From Lentimicrobiaceae bacterium (GTDB lineage: Bacteria; Bacteroidota; Bacteroidia; Bacteroidales; F082): a stretch of DNA of 64,000 nt. The stretch lies in assembly GCA_015061315.1 (NCBI GenBank), contig SUWV01000002.1, positions 62,001 through 126,000 on the forward strand, in the 5' to 3' direction. The notes beneath the pieces were generated by a model that saw nothing but the letters and a program-made list of their open reading frames with translations, had not been told where the DNA came from and did not search any database. Of the stretch, positions 42,861 to 52,127 are shown in pieces (position 1 is the first letter of the stretch; each line of letters begins with the position of its first letter). The position numbers were made by a program, and so were the translations under genes.

Positions 42861-44945
42861 ATGGAGAATAACAATTCTTTTGAAAATTTTTCAAACAACA
42901 AAAACAACAACAAGCCAAAAAAGAAATTTAGTTTTTATTGGATTTATGTCATCTTGACGGCGATATTTCTCGGCTCGATATTTTTTAACGGTCCGGAAAA
43001 CGCAGAAGAAATAGATAAAGGTAAATTGATAACTCTGCTTCGTGACAAAGATGTAGAGAAGATAGATTTAGTCAATGGGGAGATAGCAGAGATTTATCTT
43101 AACGAAAATGGTCTGCACAAATATTTCCCTAACGAGAAGTCTAACAATTTCAGTCCGATACCAAACTATACTCTCCGTATAGGCTCTTTGGAGCGTTTTG
43201 AACAAGACATAGAGGATGCACAAGAAGGTTTCGAGAATCCTGTCTATCCTCATGTTGTGAAACGTCATAACTGGGGTTCGGAGATAATATCATGGATCTT
43301 ACCTATTGTGATAATATTCGGATTCTGGTTTTTGATAATCAGGATGATGGGGCGTAATGGCGGCGCTGGAGGCGGTGGCAATGTCTTTAACATAGGTAAA
43401 TCGCAGGCTAAGTTATACGACAACGCTTCTGATGTTAAAGTCACATTTAAGGATGTGGCAGGATTGGAAGAAGCTAAGGAAGAAGTCGTTGAAGTTGTCG
43501 ATTTCTTGAAGAATCCTAAGAAATATACACGTCTTGGCGGTAAGATACCAAAGGGCGTTTTGTTGGTAGGCCCTCCTGGTACAGGTAAGACATTATTAGC
43601 CAAATCAGTTGCTGGCGAAGCCAATGTTCCTTTCTTCAGTATCTCAGGCTCCGACTTCGTGGAGATGTTCGTCGGCGTCGGCGCATCGAGAGTGAGAGAT
43701 TTATTTAAGCAAGCTAAGGAGAAATCACCGAGTATCATATTTATAGATGAAATTGACGCCATTGGTCGTGCTCGTAGCAAGAGTCCGATGAGCGGTGGCA
43801 ACGATGAGAGAGAGAGTACCTTGAACCAGCTTCTAACCGAGATGGACGGCTTCGGCACTAACTCTGGTGTTATTGTGATTGCTGCAACAAACCGCGCCGA
43901 TATATTAGACAAAGCTCTCATGCGTGCAGGACGTTTCGACCGTCAGATTTATGTCGAACTCCCTGACCTCATCGGTCGTAAGGAGATATTTGAAGTTCAC
44001 ATGCGTAAGCTGAAATTAGCCAACGACGTCGACATTGAGTTCTTGGCAAAACAGACTCCAGGATTTTCGGGAGCTGACATCGCTAACGTATGTAACGAGG
44101 CAGCTCTCATTGCAGCACGCCGTAATAAAGAGTCGATAGAGAAACAGGATTTCTTAGACGCCATCGACCGTATCGTGGGCGGATTGGAAAAGAAAAATAA
44201 AGTCATCACCGACTCTGAGAAAAAAGTAATAGCCTTCCATGAAGCAGGTCATGCCACGACAAGCTGGCTTCTGGAATTTGCTCATCCTCTTGTTAAAGTG
44301 ACGATAGTGCCTCGAGGCAAAGCTCTCGGCGCTGCATGGTATCTGCCTAACGAACGTCAGATCACGACAAAAGAACAGATGTATCATGAGATGATAGCAA
44401 CACTCGGAGGTCGCGCCGCTGAACAGCTTATATTCGGTCATATCTCAACAGGAGCTTTGAGCGACTTGGAAAAAGTGACGAAACAAGCAACAGCAATGGT
44501 GGCTTATTACGGTCTCGACGAGAGAATAGGTAACAGAAGCTATTACGACTCGACAGGCCAACAGGATTATTCGTTCACAAAACCTTTCAGCGATAAGACT
44601 GCCGAAATCATTGACGAACAAGTCAGCAAACTCATAGAAAGCGCATATCAAGAAGCTCTTAGAATCTTGGGTGAGAACATAGATGGCTTGACACAATTAG
44701 CCAATAAACTCATCGACAAAGAAGTGGTCTTCGGTGATGACTTGGAAATGATATTCGGTAAACGTCCATGGGTGAAAGAAGAGATTGAATTTCCGAAAGA
44801 AGAAAGTAAAAAAGACAACGAGACAACGAGTCAACAAGACAACGAGACAATAAGTCAACAAGACAACGAGTCAACAAGTCAACAAGACAACGAGTCAACA
44901 AGTCAACAAGACAACGAGTCAACAAGTCAACAAGACAACGAGTAA
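42861..44945 (+). CDS. ftsH: ATP-dependent zinc metalloprotease FtsH with repeat-extended tail
   Basis: 694 residues. Inner-membrane AAA+ protease that degrades membrane and regulatory proteins. Two transmembrane segments (about 26-42 and 143-161), the periplasmic domain between, AAA domain with GPPGTGKT (about 237) and IIFIDEIDAIG, SRH arginine segment MRAGRFDRQI, and zinc site HEAGH (His460, His464). The conserved core ends about PWVKEEIEFPKEE. The last about 43 residues are five copies of an eight-residue unit DNE(S/T)(T/I)SQQ, encoded by a 24-nt tandem repeat of the same words that occur between genes. The acidic-polar tail is cytoplasmic and probably disordered. Confidence 0.97.
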   Translation: MENNNSFENFSNNKNNNKPKKKFSFYWIYVILTAIFLGSIFFNGPENAEEIDKGKLITLLRDKDVEKIDLVNGEIAEIYLNENGLHKYFPNEKSNNFSPIPNYTLRIGSLERFEQDIEDAQEGFENPVYPHVVKRHNWGSEIISWILPIVIIFGFWFLIIRMMGRNGGAGGGGNVFNIGKSQAKLYDNASDVKVTFKDVAGLEEAKEEVVEVVDFLKNPKKYTRLGGKIPKGVLLVGPPGTGKTLLAKSVAGEANVPFFSISGSDFVEMFVGVGASRVRDLFKQAKEKSPSIIFIDEIDAIGRARSKSPMSGGNDERESTLNQLLTEMDGFGTNSGVIVIAATNRADILDKALMRAGRFDRQIYVELPDLIGRKEIFEVHMRKLKLANDVDIEFLAKQTPGFSGADIANVCNEAALIAARRNKESIEKQDFLDAIDRIVGGLEKKNKVITDSEKKVIAFHEAGHATTSWLLEFAHPLVKVTIVPRGKALGAAWYLPNERQITTKEQMYHEMIATLGGRAAEQLIFGHISTGALSDLEKVTKQATAMVAYYGLDERIGNRSYYDSTGQQDYSFTKPFSDKTAEIIDEQVSKLIESAYQEALRILGENIDGLTQLANKLIDKEVVFGDDLEMIFGKRPWVKEEIEFPKEESKKDNETTSQQDNETISQQDNESTSQQDNESTSQQDNESTSQQDNE
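44814..44942 (+). repeat. 24-nt tandem array encoding the FtsH tail
   Basis: Units of gacaacgagtcaacaagtca... (24 nt, 8 codons), five copies, in frame and ending at the stop codon. The words match the intergenic 'acaagtc' family at 40994, 56453 and elsewhere. Confidence 0.9.
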
Positions 44946-45003
44946 TTGTTACGTCTCCGATAAATTTAACTGTTAATTGTTAATTGTAAACTGTTAATTG
45001 TAA

Positions 45004-45666
45004 ATGGGAGTTTTCGGGTATAATAAGGATTGTACTAACAAGGAGCAGATGCTTACTAAGATTCGTACTGCCATCATGGAGAAAGATGAGAATCATTTCT
45101 CGACGATAAATCTTCAGGATGACACTTGGCTCCCTTTTAAAGAAGACGATGGTGACGAGTTTACTTTCATTGAGCGTTTCAAGGAGAATGGCGGCATCTT
45201 CATGTATTTCGAGGAGATGGAACATTTCAAGGAAGCGATGAAGCAGTTTGTCGTGGAGAACGACTGGAAACCGTTGCTTAGCACAAGTCCTGCTATAAAG
45301 GAGATTTTTGCCGACACCGACATGGAGTTTCAAGAAGATTATAACAATTTGCAACGCAAGAAGAATGTCAGCCTTATTGACTGCGAGTGTATGATAGCGC
45401 AGACAGGCAGCATCTTAGTGTCGGAGGCGACAGCAGGATCACGAGCGGCTTATTCTTCCGCGGATACTCTTTTGATACTCGCTCGACCTTCCCAGTTTGT
45501 CGCTAAGATGAAAGACGCTCTCTGGCTTATGAAAGAGAAATATGGTGATGAGCAGCCGGCAAGCATGACAATCATCAGCGGTCCAAGTTGTAGCACCGAC
45601 ATAGAGAATATCCCCGTAATAGGCGTCTATGGCTGCAAACAATTAGCACTCTTCTTAGTGGAATAA
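45004..45666 (+). CDS. LUD (LutC/YkgG-type) domain protein
   Basis: 220 residues. The C-terminal half has the LUD pattern (CECMIAQTGSILVSEATAGSRAAYSSADTLLILARPSQFV and SGPSCSTDIENIPVIGVYG). LUD proteins take part in lactate utilisation as LutC, but this stand-alone version after ftsH is widespread in Bacteroidota with unclear role. The ATG follows directly on an 'attgttaattgtaa' word array (44944-45003), so its start abuts repeat DNA. The normal downstream cdsA is not here; the next gene is convergent. Confidence 0.88.
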   Translation: MGVFGYNKDCTNKEQMLTKIRTAIMEKDENHFSTINLQDDTWLPFKEDDGDEFTFIERFKENGGIFMYFEEMEHFKEAMKQFVVENDWKPLLSTSPAIKEIFADTDMEFQEDYNNLQRKKNVSLIDCECMIAQTGSILVSEATAGSRAAYSSADTLLILARPSQFVAKMKDALWLMKEKYGDEQPASMTIISGPSCSTDIENIPVIGVYGCKQLALFLVE

Positions 45667-45703
45667 TCCTCAATCATTCGTAAGATATCGTTATACAAAC
45701 ATA

Positions 45704-45763
45704 TAATATAGCGTATGACATCGTCATACGCTATATATGTATAAGCCTTTCAGGCTATTCGGA
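45704..45763. repeat. Single copy of the catacgc/aagcctttcaggct unit with inverted half
   Basis: A palindrome around gcgtatgacatcgtcatacgc is followed by the same 'tatatgtataagcctttcaggctatt' tail (in pieces) seen at 9.5 and 30.5 kb. It lies between convergent LUD and AI-2E genes and touches the stop of the latter. Confidence 0.8.
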
Positions 45764-45764
45764 A

Positions 45765-46868
45765 TTAATGTTGTTCTAAGTTTTTTGTCAGTAGTTCTAT
45801 AAACTTGAACTCACTCAGAAATTGTCGTGCTACGATTCTTATCAAAGTATAACTCGGTATAGCTATTATCATTCCAACGATACCTGCTATATTACCTGCC
45901 ATCAATATCACCAAAAATATCTCAATAGGATGAGCAAATACACTCTTTGAATAGATGGTAGGTTGCAAGACAAAGTTGTCGATGATGTTGGCTGCTACGA
46001 AGACTCCTATTATCTCCAAAGTATTTGGCAGTATCATATCGAAGGCGTTGATGCCAAGATTTGATATTATGCCTATCACTACGCCTATGGCTCCTCCCAT
46101 CAAAGGACCGAGATAAGGTATGATATTCATGAAACCGCCTATCACCGCAATAATCAATGCGTTTTCAATGCCGAATATTTTTAGTCCTAAAAATATCAAT
46201 ATCATCATGCTGAGCAACTCGCCTATCAGTCCAAATATATATCTTGTCAGCATCGTCCTTGAGTCGGTGAGTATTTTCTTCATGCGTAAGGTCTGATTGT
46301 CGGGTGTGATAGCCATGAAGATGTTATGAACGATGTCTTGATCTTTCAAGAGGAAAAAGGTCAGGAATACTGTCGAGAAGATGCCAATGACAAGAGAGCT
46401 CGTCTTGGATACAATGCTTCCTACAATGGTGCTGACGTTGTCCCAGTTGACTATAGTATACAGCTTGCTTTCGATGGTTTTTAAAATATCTTCTTCAGGA
46501 CGTATGATATTGTATTGAATGAGAAAGTTGTAAATATCTTCTATCGGCTTCTCGAAATACTCTATTATAGCTTTGGTGTCGATGTTCGACAATAATATAA
46601 TCTCTCTATTTACCAAAGGTATAACAAACAAGAAGATAAGTGATAACAACAAAAACATCGTTACCATAGTGATGACGGCAGATACAGCGTTGCCGAGTTT
46701 GAACTTCTTGATATGAAATTTCTTGAGTACATCGCATAGCGGTCTTCCTAACATCGATAATATTACCGCTATAGCGAAATACAGAAATATATCGGGAAAG
46801 AAAAATATCAATGCGCCGACAGCTAAAATACCCGCAATGGGTTTTATGAAAGATATGATTTTGTTCAT
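45765..46868 (-). CDS. AI-2E family (PerM-type) membrane transporter
   Basis: 367 residues with about eight hydrophobic helices. The family signature is visible: FSTVFLTFFLLKDQD in the middle, LGLKIFGIENALIIAVIGGFMNIIPYLGPLMGG and the C-terminal AHPIEIFLVILMAGNIAGIVGMIIAIP. Members export small molecules or act as sodium/proton antiporters; the name from TqsA does not prove autoinducer export. It is convergent with the LUD gene and followed on its own strand by the repeat unit at 45704. Confidence 0.92.
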   Translation of the reverse strand: MNKIISFIKPIAGILAVGALIFFFPDIFLYFAIAVILSMLGRPLCDVLKKFHIKKFKLGNAVSAVITMVTMFLLLSLIFLFVIPLVNREIILLSNIDTKAIIEYFEKPIEDIYNFLIQYNIIRPEEDILKTIESKLYTIVNWDNVSTIVGSIVSKTSSLVIGIFSTVFLTFFLLKDQDIVHNIFMAITPDNQTLRMKKILTDSRTMLTRYIFGLIGELLSMMILIFLGLKIFGIENALIIAVIGGFMNIIPYLGPLMGGAIGVVIGIISNLGINAFDMILPNTLEIIGVFVAANIIDNFVLQPTIYSKSVFAHPIEIFLVILMAGNIAGIVGMIIAIPSYTLIRIVARQFLSEFKFIELLTKNLEQH

Positions 46869-46985
46869 TTTTTTAAGTCTACAGTCTACGGTCTACAGTC
46901 TACAGACCTTGGTTTACAAGTAGAGACGCGTCAATGATTCATATAACATAAATACACATTGACACGTCTGATTAAGTCAATAAAT
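46869..46985. repeat. Composite repeat: gtctacagtctac array plus GAGACG palindrome
   Basis: 'gtctacagtctacgg' words, a 'cagaccttggttt' tail also found at 27297, then the palindrome at 46923-46970 (arms GAGACGcGTCAATG / CATTGACaCGTCTg), up to the ddl 3' end. Confidence 0.8.
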
Positions 46986-46992
46986 TCCCTGA

Positions 46993-47964
46993 TTAAAAAA
47001 GGTTTTCCAATGTCATTCCGAAGAGTTTGCTCAATGGTATTCCCATTTCGGCGGCTTGTTTAGGCATGATGCTTGCCTCCGACATTCCTGGTACGATATT
47101 GACTTCTATGAAGAACAAGCCTTCTTCGTTGAGTATATAGTCGAAACGAGCGAAGCCTTTGCAGCCGAAGCTTTCGTAAAGCATGGCTGATGTTGCTTTC
47201 ACTTCAATCTCTTCCAATTCGTCTAATGCCGCCGGCGTTATCTCGTCTGATTTGCCGCTTGTGTATTTCGCTTCATAATCAAAGAACTCGTTTTTACTTA
47301 CAATCTCTGTCAATGGTAGAACCATCATCTTACCTTTATGTTCGATGACGCTACATGCAAGTTCGCGACCTTTGACAAACTTCTCGCACATAATCTGACT
47401 TCCAGCATTGAAAGCAGTAGCGACAGCCTTGTCGAAATCATCTTCGCTATTGACCTTACTCACGCCTACGCTCGAGCCGTTGCATGTAGGCTTTACGAAT
47501 AAAGGCAGACCTAATTCTTCGATGATTTCATTTTTATTGATGACATCACCTTTGTTAATTGTGATAGAAGGCGATACTGTTGCACCATGAGCTGCCGCGA
47601 CATGTTTGGTTAAGTCTTTGTTGAAAGTCAGGGCGCAGGTGGTGAAATTTGATGAGGTGTAAGGAATATTAAGCATCTCAAAATACCCTAATATCTCTCC
47701 ATTCTCTCCCGGAATGCCGTGCACTGCGTTGAAGACAGCATCGAAAGTTATTTTGTTGCCATCTACATTGATAGAGAAATCGTTCTTATCGACAGGAATA
47801 TGTCTGTCGTCATCAGTAAGATGATACCATTCACCTTTCTTAATGACAATAAGATATGAATCGTAAAGTGTTGAGTCTAAGTTTTTTTTAACAACCTTAG
47901 CGCTGTTAATTGAAATCTCATATTCTCCGGAATAACCTCCGCAAATAATTGCAATCTTTCTCAT
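46993..47964 (-). CDS. ddl: D-alanine--D-alanine ligase
   Basis: 323 residues. ATP-grasp enzyme that makes the D-Ala-D-Ala dipeptide of peptidoglycan. It shows IICGGYSGEYEISINSAK, HGIPGENG, PLFVKPTCNGSSVGVSKV and FIEVNIVPGMSEASIMPKQA (metal and substrate loop; NIVPGMSE is the phylum variant of NTxPGxT). It is divergent from the PASTA gene with a 95-nt shared upstream region that contains a TATCTTTG box (47996-48003) for the plus direction. Confidence 0.97.
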   Translation of the reverse strand: MRKIAIICGGYSGEYEISINSAKVVKKNLDSTLYDSYLIVIKKGEWYHLTDDDRHIPVDKNDFSINVDGNKITFDAVFNAVHGIPGENGEILGYFEMLNIPYTSSNFTTCALTFNKDLTKHVAAAHGATVSPSITINKGDVINKNEIIEELGLPLFVKPTCNGSSVGVSKVNSEDDFDKAVATAFNAGSQIMCEKFVKGRELACSVIEHKGKMMVLPLTEIVSKNEFFDYEAKYTSGKSDEITPAALDELEEIEVKATSAMLYESFGCKGFARFDYILNEEGLFFIEVNIVPGMSEASIMPKQAAEMGIPLSKLFGMTLENLF

Positions 47965-48059
47965 AATATTATTTCGATAAAAAAATTAAAATCGTTATCT
48001 TTGTCGCACCAAATTTAATAAAAAGGTCGTTATTGTTGTACACTAAAAAATAAAAATAA

Positions 48060-49124
48060 ATGAAAGCCTTCAACTTTTTAACTAAAAGGGCATTTTACAT
48101 ACATCTGCTTATAATAATAGCATTAGCAATCATAGTGATAGAGGTGGCGTTTTTTTCATTGAACGGATACACTCGTCATGGCGAAGAGATAGTGGTGCCT
48201 GACTTCATAGGATTAAACTGCGACTCTGTTCTTGAACGTCATGCCGATGACTATAACTTCATAATCTTAGACAGCGTTTATACCAAGACTCTTCCAGAAG
48301 GCTCTATCTTCCAGCAGGATCCTCTTCCTGAATCTAAGGTGAAGAAAGGTCGTAATATGTATATCGTCAAAGTATCTGAAGCCCCTGAAAGAGTGATGAT
48401 GCCTAATTTAAGAAACTTGTCCTTACGTCAGGCAATGGTGAAACTGAAAGCTAATGGATTAAAAGTCAGTGAACTTGAATTTGTCGATCACTTCGCTAAG
48501 AATGCCGTGGTAGATCAGAAATATAAAGGCGAGGTGATAGAACCAGGAACTGAGATTGCTAAAGGTAGCATGATAAAACTTTTAGTGGGTTACGGAATTG
48601 ATGACAAGAGAACACATCTGCCTAATCTCGTGGCAGCTCGTAAAGCCGATGTCAAGAATTTATTGAACGAGGCTTCGCTTAATATGGGTAAAGAATATCA
48701 TATCGACGAAGACGACGATAGCAAATATAGAGTGTATAAGATGAAACCTGAATATGATATAGAGACACTCGTCGAGCTCGGCTCTAAAGTCGATGTGTGG
48801 TATCGCTCAGAAAATAACTTCGACTTCTATTCCTTCGAAAGAGAATTGACAAAGAAGGACTCTATCTTGAATTTGATGGAGAAGAAAAAACTTCCTGACA
48901 ACACAATTAAATACGTAACTGATAGTTTTGATTATATAATAAAGAACCGTCGTTTCTTGTACGACTCCGTAAGTCGCGAGTATGACAAGAACGTAGCTTA
49001 TAGCAAAAAGTTCTTTAGATATGTATATCAAGAAGATACTATCGACATCGATTCTGTCTACCGCGATGCGATGGAGAGGAAAAAGTTGATGGATAGCGAA
49101 AAGAATAAGAAGAAAAAGAAATAA
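48060..49124 (+). CDS. PASTA-domain membrane protein
   Basis: 354 residues. It has one N-terminal membrane anchor (about 13-34) and three PASTA-type repeats facing the periplasm (about 45-105, 108-175, 180-255), with VVPDFIGLNCDSV and MMPNLRNLSLRQAMVKL as repeat starts. The C-terminal part is a charged helical tail ending in KKKKK. PASTA domains bind muropeptides or beta-lactam-like ligands in kinases and PBPs; here there is no kinase or PBP domain. It is placed with ddl and rluD as is usual in Bacteroidota, which suggests a cell-wall role. Confidence 0.88.
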   Translation: MKAFNFLTKRAFYIHLLIIIALAIIVIEVAFFSLNGYTRHGEEIVVPDFIGLNCDSVLERHADDYNFIILDSVYTKTLPEGSIFQQDPLPESKVKKGRNMYIVKVSEAPERVMMPNLRNLSLRQAMVKLKANGLKVSELEFVDHFAKNAVVDQKYKGEVIEPGTEIAKGSMIKLLVGYGIDDKRTHLPNLVAARKADVKNLLNEASLNMGKEYHIDEDDDSKYRVYKMKPEYDIETLVELGSKVDVWYRSENNFDFYSFERELTKKDSILNLMEKKKLPDNTIKYVTDSFDYIIKNRRFLYDSVSREYDKNVAYSKKFFRYVYQEDTIDIDSVYRDAMERKKLMDSEKNKKKKK

Positions 49125-49129
49125 ATGAT

Positions 49130-50974
49130 ATGAGAACTAAATTATTGATAATAATATTTTTGATAGGATTAAGCTGTTCGGCACAGGAATATCTCAGCGG
49201 ATTTTCATATAATAACGAAGCTGCCGATGTTGTCAGGCTTATGAAAAAAAGAAGTGATGTGATAAGCCTTCCTTTCTTCGACGACTTTACGGAAAGCGAT
49301 GTCGCTCCCGATGCTTCTAAATGGCAGAACAAAAATGTCTTGGTGAACTCTGGTTTTCCTTTGTTCCCTGCCAATTATAATGCGGCTACTTTCGATGCTC
49401 TCGATGCGACAGGAAAGGTCTACACTCATGCGAGCAGCTCTCCTTTCGTAGCCGACTCCCTCATCTCAAATACTATAAGTCTCGGAGCTCTAACTCCTGC
49501 CGACTCCATATATCTCAGCTTCTACTACCAGCCACAAGGTAATGGCGACGCGCCGGAGACAAACGACTCTCTCGTGCTGATGTTCGGCTATAAGCCTGAC
49601 AGCGTCATGATATGGGATCATATTTGGAGCAGCCCTGGAATGACATTGGATTCCTTCTTGATAGAAAACGACAATCAATATTTTAAACAGATATTGATAC
49701 CCGTCACTAAAGAAGAATATTTTGAAAATGAACTCGTCATACTTTTCTATAACTACGCGAGCATTACATCGACAATGTATCCTAACGACAGAAGTAATGT
49801 CGATAATTGGAACATCGATTTCATCTATATGAATAAAAACCGTTCTGCAGAAGATACATCTTATCCTATGGTGTCATTCTCTGAGAAGTCGCCATCGCTC
49901 TTGCGACGCTATCAGTCGATGCCTTACAGACAATATGTCAGCAACCCTACAGTGTCGATAGCGACAGGTTATCAGATGTATGTCTCTAATTTAGATTCGG
50001 CGGCACATAACACACAATATTTATGTCATATCGAAAATTTGAGTTCCGGCTGGACCTACGATTACGAAGGTTCTTGGCTTAATACGGACGAAGGCATCAC
50101 TGAGATAACAGCATCGCCTAAGAATTTCCTCTTCGATATGAACGATAAAGTTGATACCGCTTCCTATCTTATCACGCATATTATCAATGTTAAAGATGAT
50201 GACACTGATGTGAAAGGCGATACTTTATACGGCAGACAGTCGTTTTATAATTATTATGCTTACGACGACGGCACTCCGGAGAGAGGCTACGGCGTGGTTC
50301 CTGGAGGCGCTTGTTTCGCATCGCAGTTCAGCATCTCGATGTATGACACCTTATGCGGAGTGTATCTGCTTTTCAACAGAACTTTTAACGATGCCAACTA
50401 TGACTTCTTCGATATAGTGGTCTGGAACGACGACAACGGCAAACCAGGTAACGAGATGTATCGTATCAAGAATCAAAGACCTGTATGGAGCGACACTATA
50501 TATAAATTCGCTTACTATCCTTTTGATAAGATATTGAAAGTTAATGGAACTATCTATGTCGGAATAATGCAGCAGGCTAAAGAAAGCATCAATATCGGCT
50601 TCGACACTTCTAAAGATAACAGCCAATATAATTTCTTTGACGTAGGTTATGGTTGGGAGAACAGCGCCATGCCAGGATCGCTGATGATACGTCCTGTCCT
50701 TGGCAGCGATTATGTAGTGGAAGAAGAGATGACTGTCGCTAAAAATCGTCTCGGTCTTTATCCTAACCCTTCAAAGAACGAGATTAGCATCAGTGAGTTA
50801 GACGCAGACTCTTGCGAAGAGATCATGATATTCGATATGACAGGTCGTATGATGAAACATTTTAATAACGACATCAGATTCGATGTGTCGGATTTGCCAA
50901 ACGGACTTTATATGATGCGTGTCGTGACGGAAGAGGGTAGGAGTTATAATGAAAAATTCATGATTTCTAAGTGA
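49130..50974 (+). CDS. Secreted T9SS-sorted protein of the PASTA-rluD cluster
   Basis: 614 residues. A signal peptide (MRTKLLIIIFLIGLSCSAQ) is followed by a long beta-rich body with jelly-roll-like features (SLPFFDDFTESDVAPDASKWQN at the start; FYNYYAYDDGTPERGYGVVPGG in the middle) and a T9SS C-terminal domain from about 540 (LGLYPNPSKNEISI...GLYMMRVVTEEG...EKFMISK). It starts 5 nt after the PASTA stop and its stop overlaps the rluD start, so the three genes are one operon. A gene of this type in this position is common in Bacteroidota but has no assigned function. Confidence 0.85.
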   Translation: MRTKLLIIIFLIGLSCSAQEYLSGFSYNNEAADVVRLMKKRSDVISLPFFDDFTESDVAPDASKWQNKNVLVNSGFPLFPANYNAATFDALDATGKVYTHASSSPFVADSLISNTISLGALTPADSIYLSFYYQPQGNGDAPETNDSLVLMFGYKPDSVMIWDHIWSSPGMTLDSFLIENDNQYFKQILIPVTKEEYFENELVILFYNYASITSTMYPNDRSNVDNWNIDFIYMNKNRSAEDTSYPMVSFSEKSPSLLRRYQSMPYRQYVSNPTVSIATGYQMYVSNLDSAAHNTQYLCHIENLSSGWTYDYEGSWLNTDEGITEITASPKNFLFDMNDKVDTASYLITHIINVKDDDTDVKGDTLYGRQSFYNYYAYDDGTPERGYGVVPGGACFASQFSISMYDTLCGVYLLFNRTFNDANYDFFDIVVWNDDNGKPGNEMYRIKNQRPVWSDTIYKFAYYPFDKILKVNGTIYVGIMQQAKESINIGFDTSKDNSQYNFFDVGYGWENSAMPGSLMIRPVLGSDYVVEEEMTVAKNRLGLYPNPSKNEISISELDADSCEEIMIFDMTGRMMKHFNNDIRFDVSDLPNGLYMMRVVTEEGRSYNEKFMISK

Positions 50975-50976
50975 TT

Positions 50977-52062
50977 ATGACAGATAGATTTGAGGATATA
51001 AAAGAAGAAGACAAACGTCAGGATTTCATCGGCAAGTATCAAGATGAAGCTGAGGAGACGACGGAACTCTTTGAGCATTTCCGTATCGTCGCCGATCCAG
51101 GTCAGTCGTTAGTACGCGTGGATAAGTTCTTGCAAAATCGTCTCGAAAATGTATCGCGCAACAGGATACAAAATGCTGCTAAAGCTGGCAGCATCCTCGT
51201 GAACCAGAAACCGGTGAAACAAAATTATAAGGTGAAGCCTAACGATATAGTCACTGTCGTGCTTTCATATCCGCCTCGCGAGATAGTCATCACTCCCGAG
51301 AATATCCCTTTGGAGATAGTCTATGAAGACGATGATGTCATCATCATCAACAAGCAGGCTGGTCTCGTAGTGCATCCAGGTCACGGTAATTTCGACGGCA
51401 CTCTGCTCAACGCCTTGGCTTATCATTTTAAAAATACTAATCAGAAGGTAGATAACGGCTTCGGATATTTGGTGCATCGTATCGACAAAGACACTACGGG
51501 TCTGATGATAGTGGCTAAAAATGAGACGGCACAGACAGTACTCGCGAAGCAGTTTTTTGAACATAGCATAACACGTCGTTATCAGGCTCTCGTCTGGGGC
51601 GACTTCCCTGATGACGAAGGAACGATAGAAGGTAATATAGGGCGCAGCACTAAAGACAGAGTGGCGATGGCGGTATATCCCGACGGCTCGCAAGGTAAGA
51701 CGGCCGTGACACATTATAAGATTTTAGAAAGATTTACTTACGTCACTTTGGCAGAATGTCGTTTAGAGACAGGACGTACACACCAGATACGCGTGCATTT
51801 CCAGCATATCGGACATCCTCTCTTCAACGATTATCTCTATGGCGGCGACACGATTATCAAAGGTACTACTTTCTCGAAATATCGTCAGTTTATAGAGAAC
51901 TGTTTCAGAGAGATACCACGTCATTGTCTGCACGCTAAGATTTTAGGTTTCGTCCATCCGACAACGGGAAAAGAAATGTATTTCGACTCGAAGCTACCCG
52001 ACGATATGGTTGCAGTCTTAGACAAATGGCGTAATTATATTAAAAGTAGAATTGACAATTAA
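50977..52062 (+). CDS. rluD: 23S rRNA pseudouridine synthase (RluD/RluA family)
   Basis: 361 residues from the ATG at 50977; a GTG at 50971 overlapping the previous stop is the alternative start. It converts uridines of helix 69 in 23S rRNA to pseudouridine. An N-terminal S4 domain (VRVDKFLQNRLENVSRNRIQNAAKAG) is followed by the catalytic domain with HRIDKDTTG (catalytic Asp170) and LETGRTHQIRVH. The last residues (KSRIDN) and the TAA are read from the 'attgacaattaac' word array that continues in the gap, as in the NUDIX gene. Confidence 0.94.
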   Translation: MTDRFEDIKEEDKRQDFIGKYQDEAEETTELFEHFRIVADPGQSLVRVDKFLQNRLENVSRNRIQNAAKAGSILVNQKPVKQNYKVKPNDIVTVVLSYPPREIVITPENIPLEIVYEDDDVIIINKQAGLVVHPGHGNFDGTLLNALAYHFKNTNQKVDNGFGYLVHRIDKDTTGLMIVAKNETAQTVLAKQFFEHSITRRYQALVWGDFPDDEGTIEGNIGRSTKDRVAMAVYPDGSQGKTAVTHYKILERFTYVTLAECRLETGRTHQIRVHFQHIGHPLFNDYLYGGDTIIKGTTFSKYRQFIENCFREIPRHCLHAKILGFVHPTTGKEMYFDSKLPDDMVAVLDKWRNYIKSRIDN

Positions 52063-52127
52063 CAATTGACAATTGACAATTGACAATGATAGATTAATAA
52101 CTGTAAACTGTAAATTGTAAACTGAAA

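Noticed and set aside
43265..43921. 218-residue minus-strand frame inside ftsH
   Set aside because: Antisense shadow of a highly conserved AAA domain; no promoter or family pattern.
44814..44942. CRISPR-like regular repetition
   Set aside because: The units are directly adjacent with no unique spacers, lie in frame within ftsH, and there are no cas genes.
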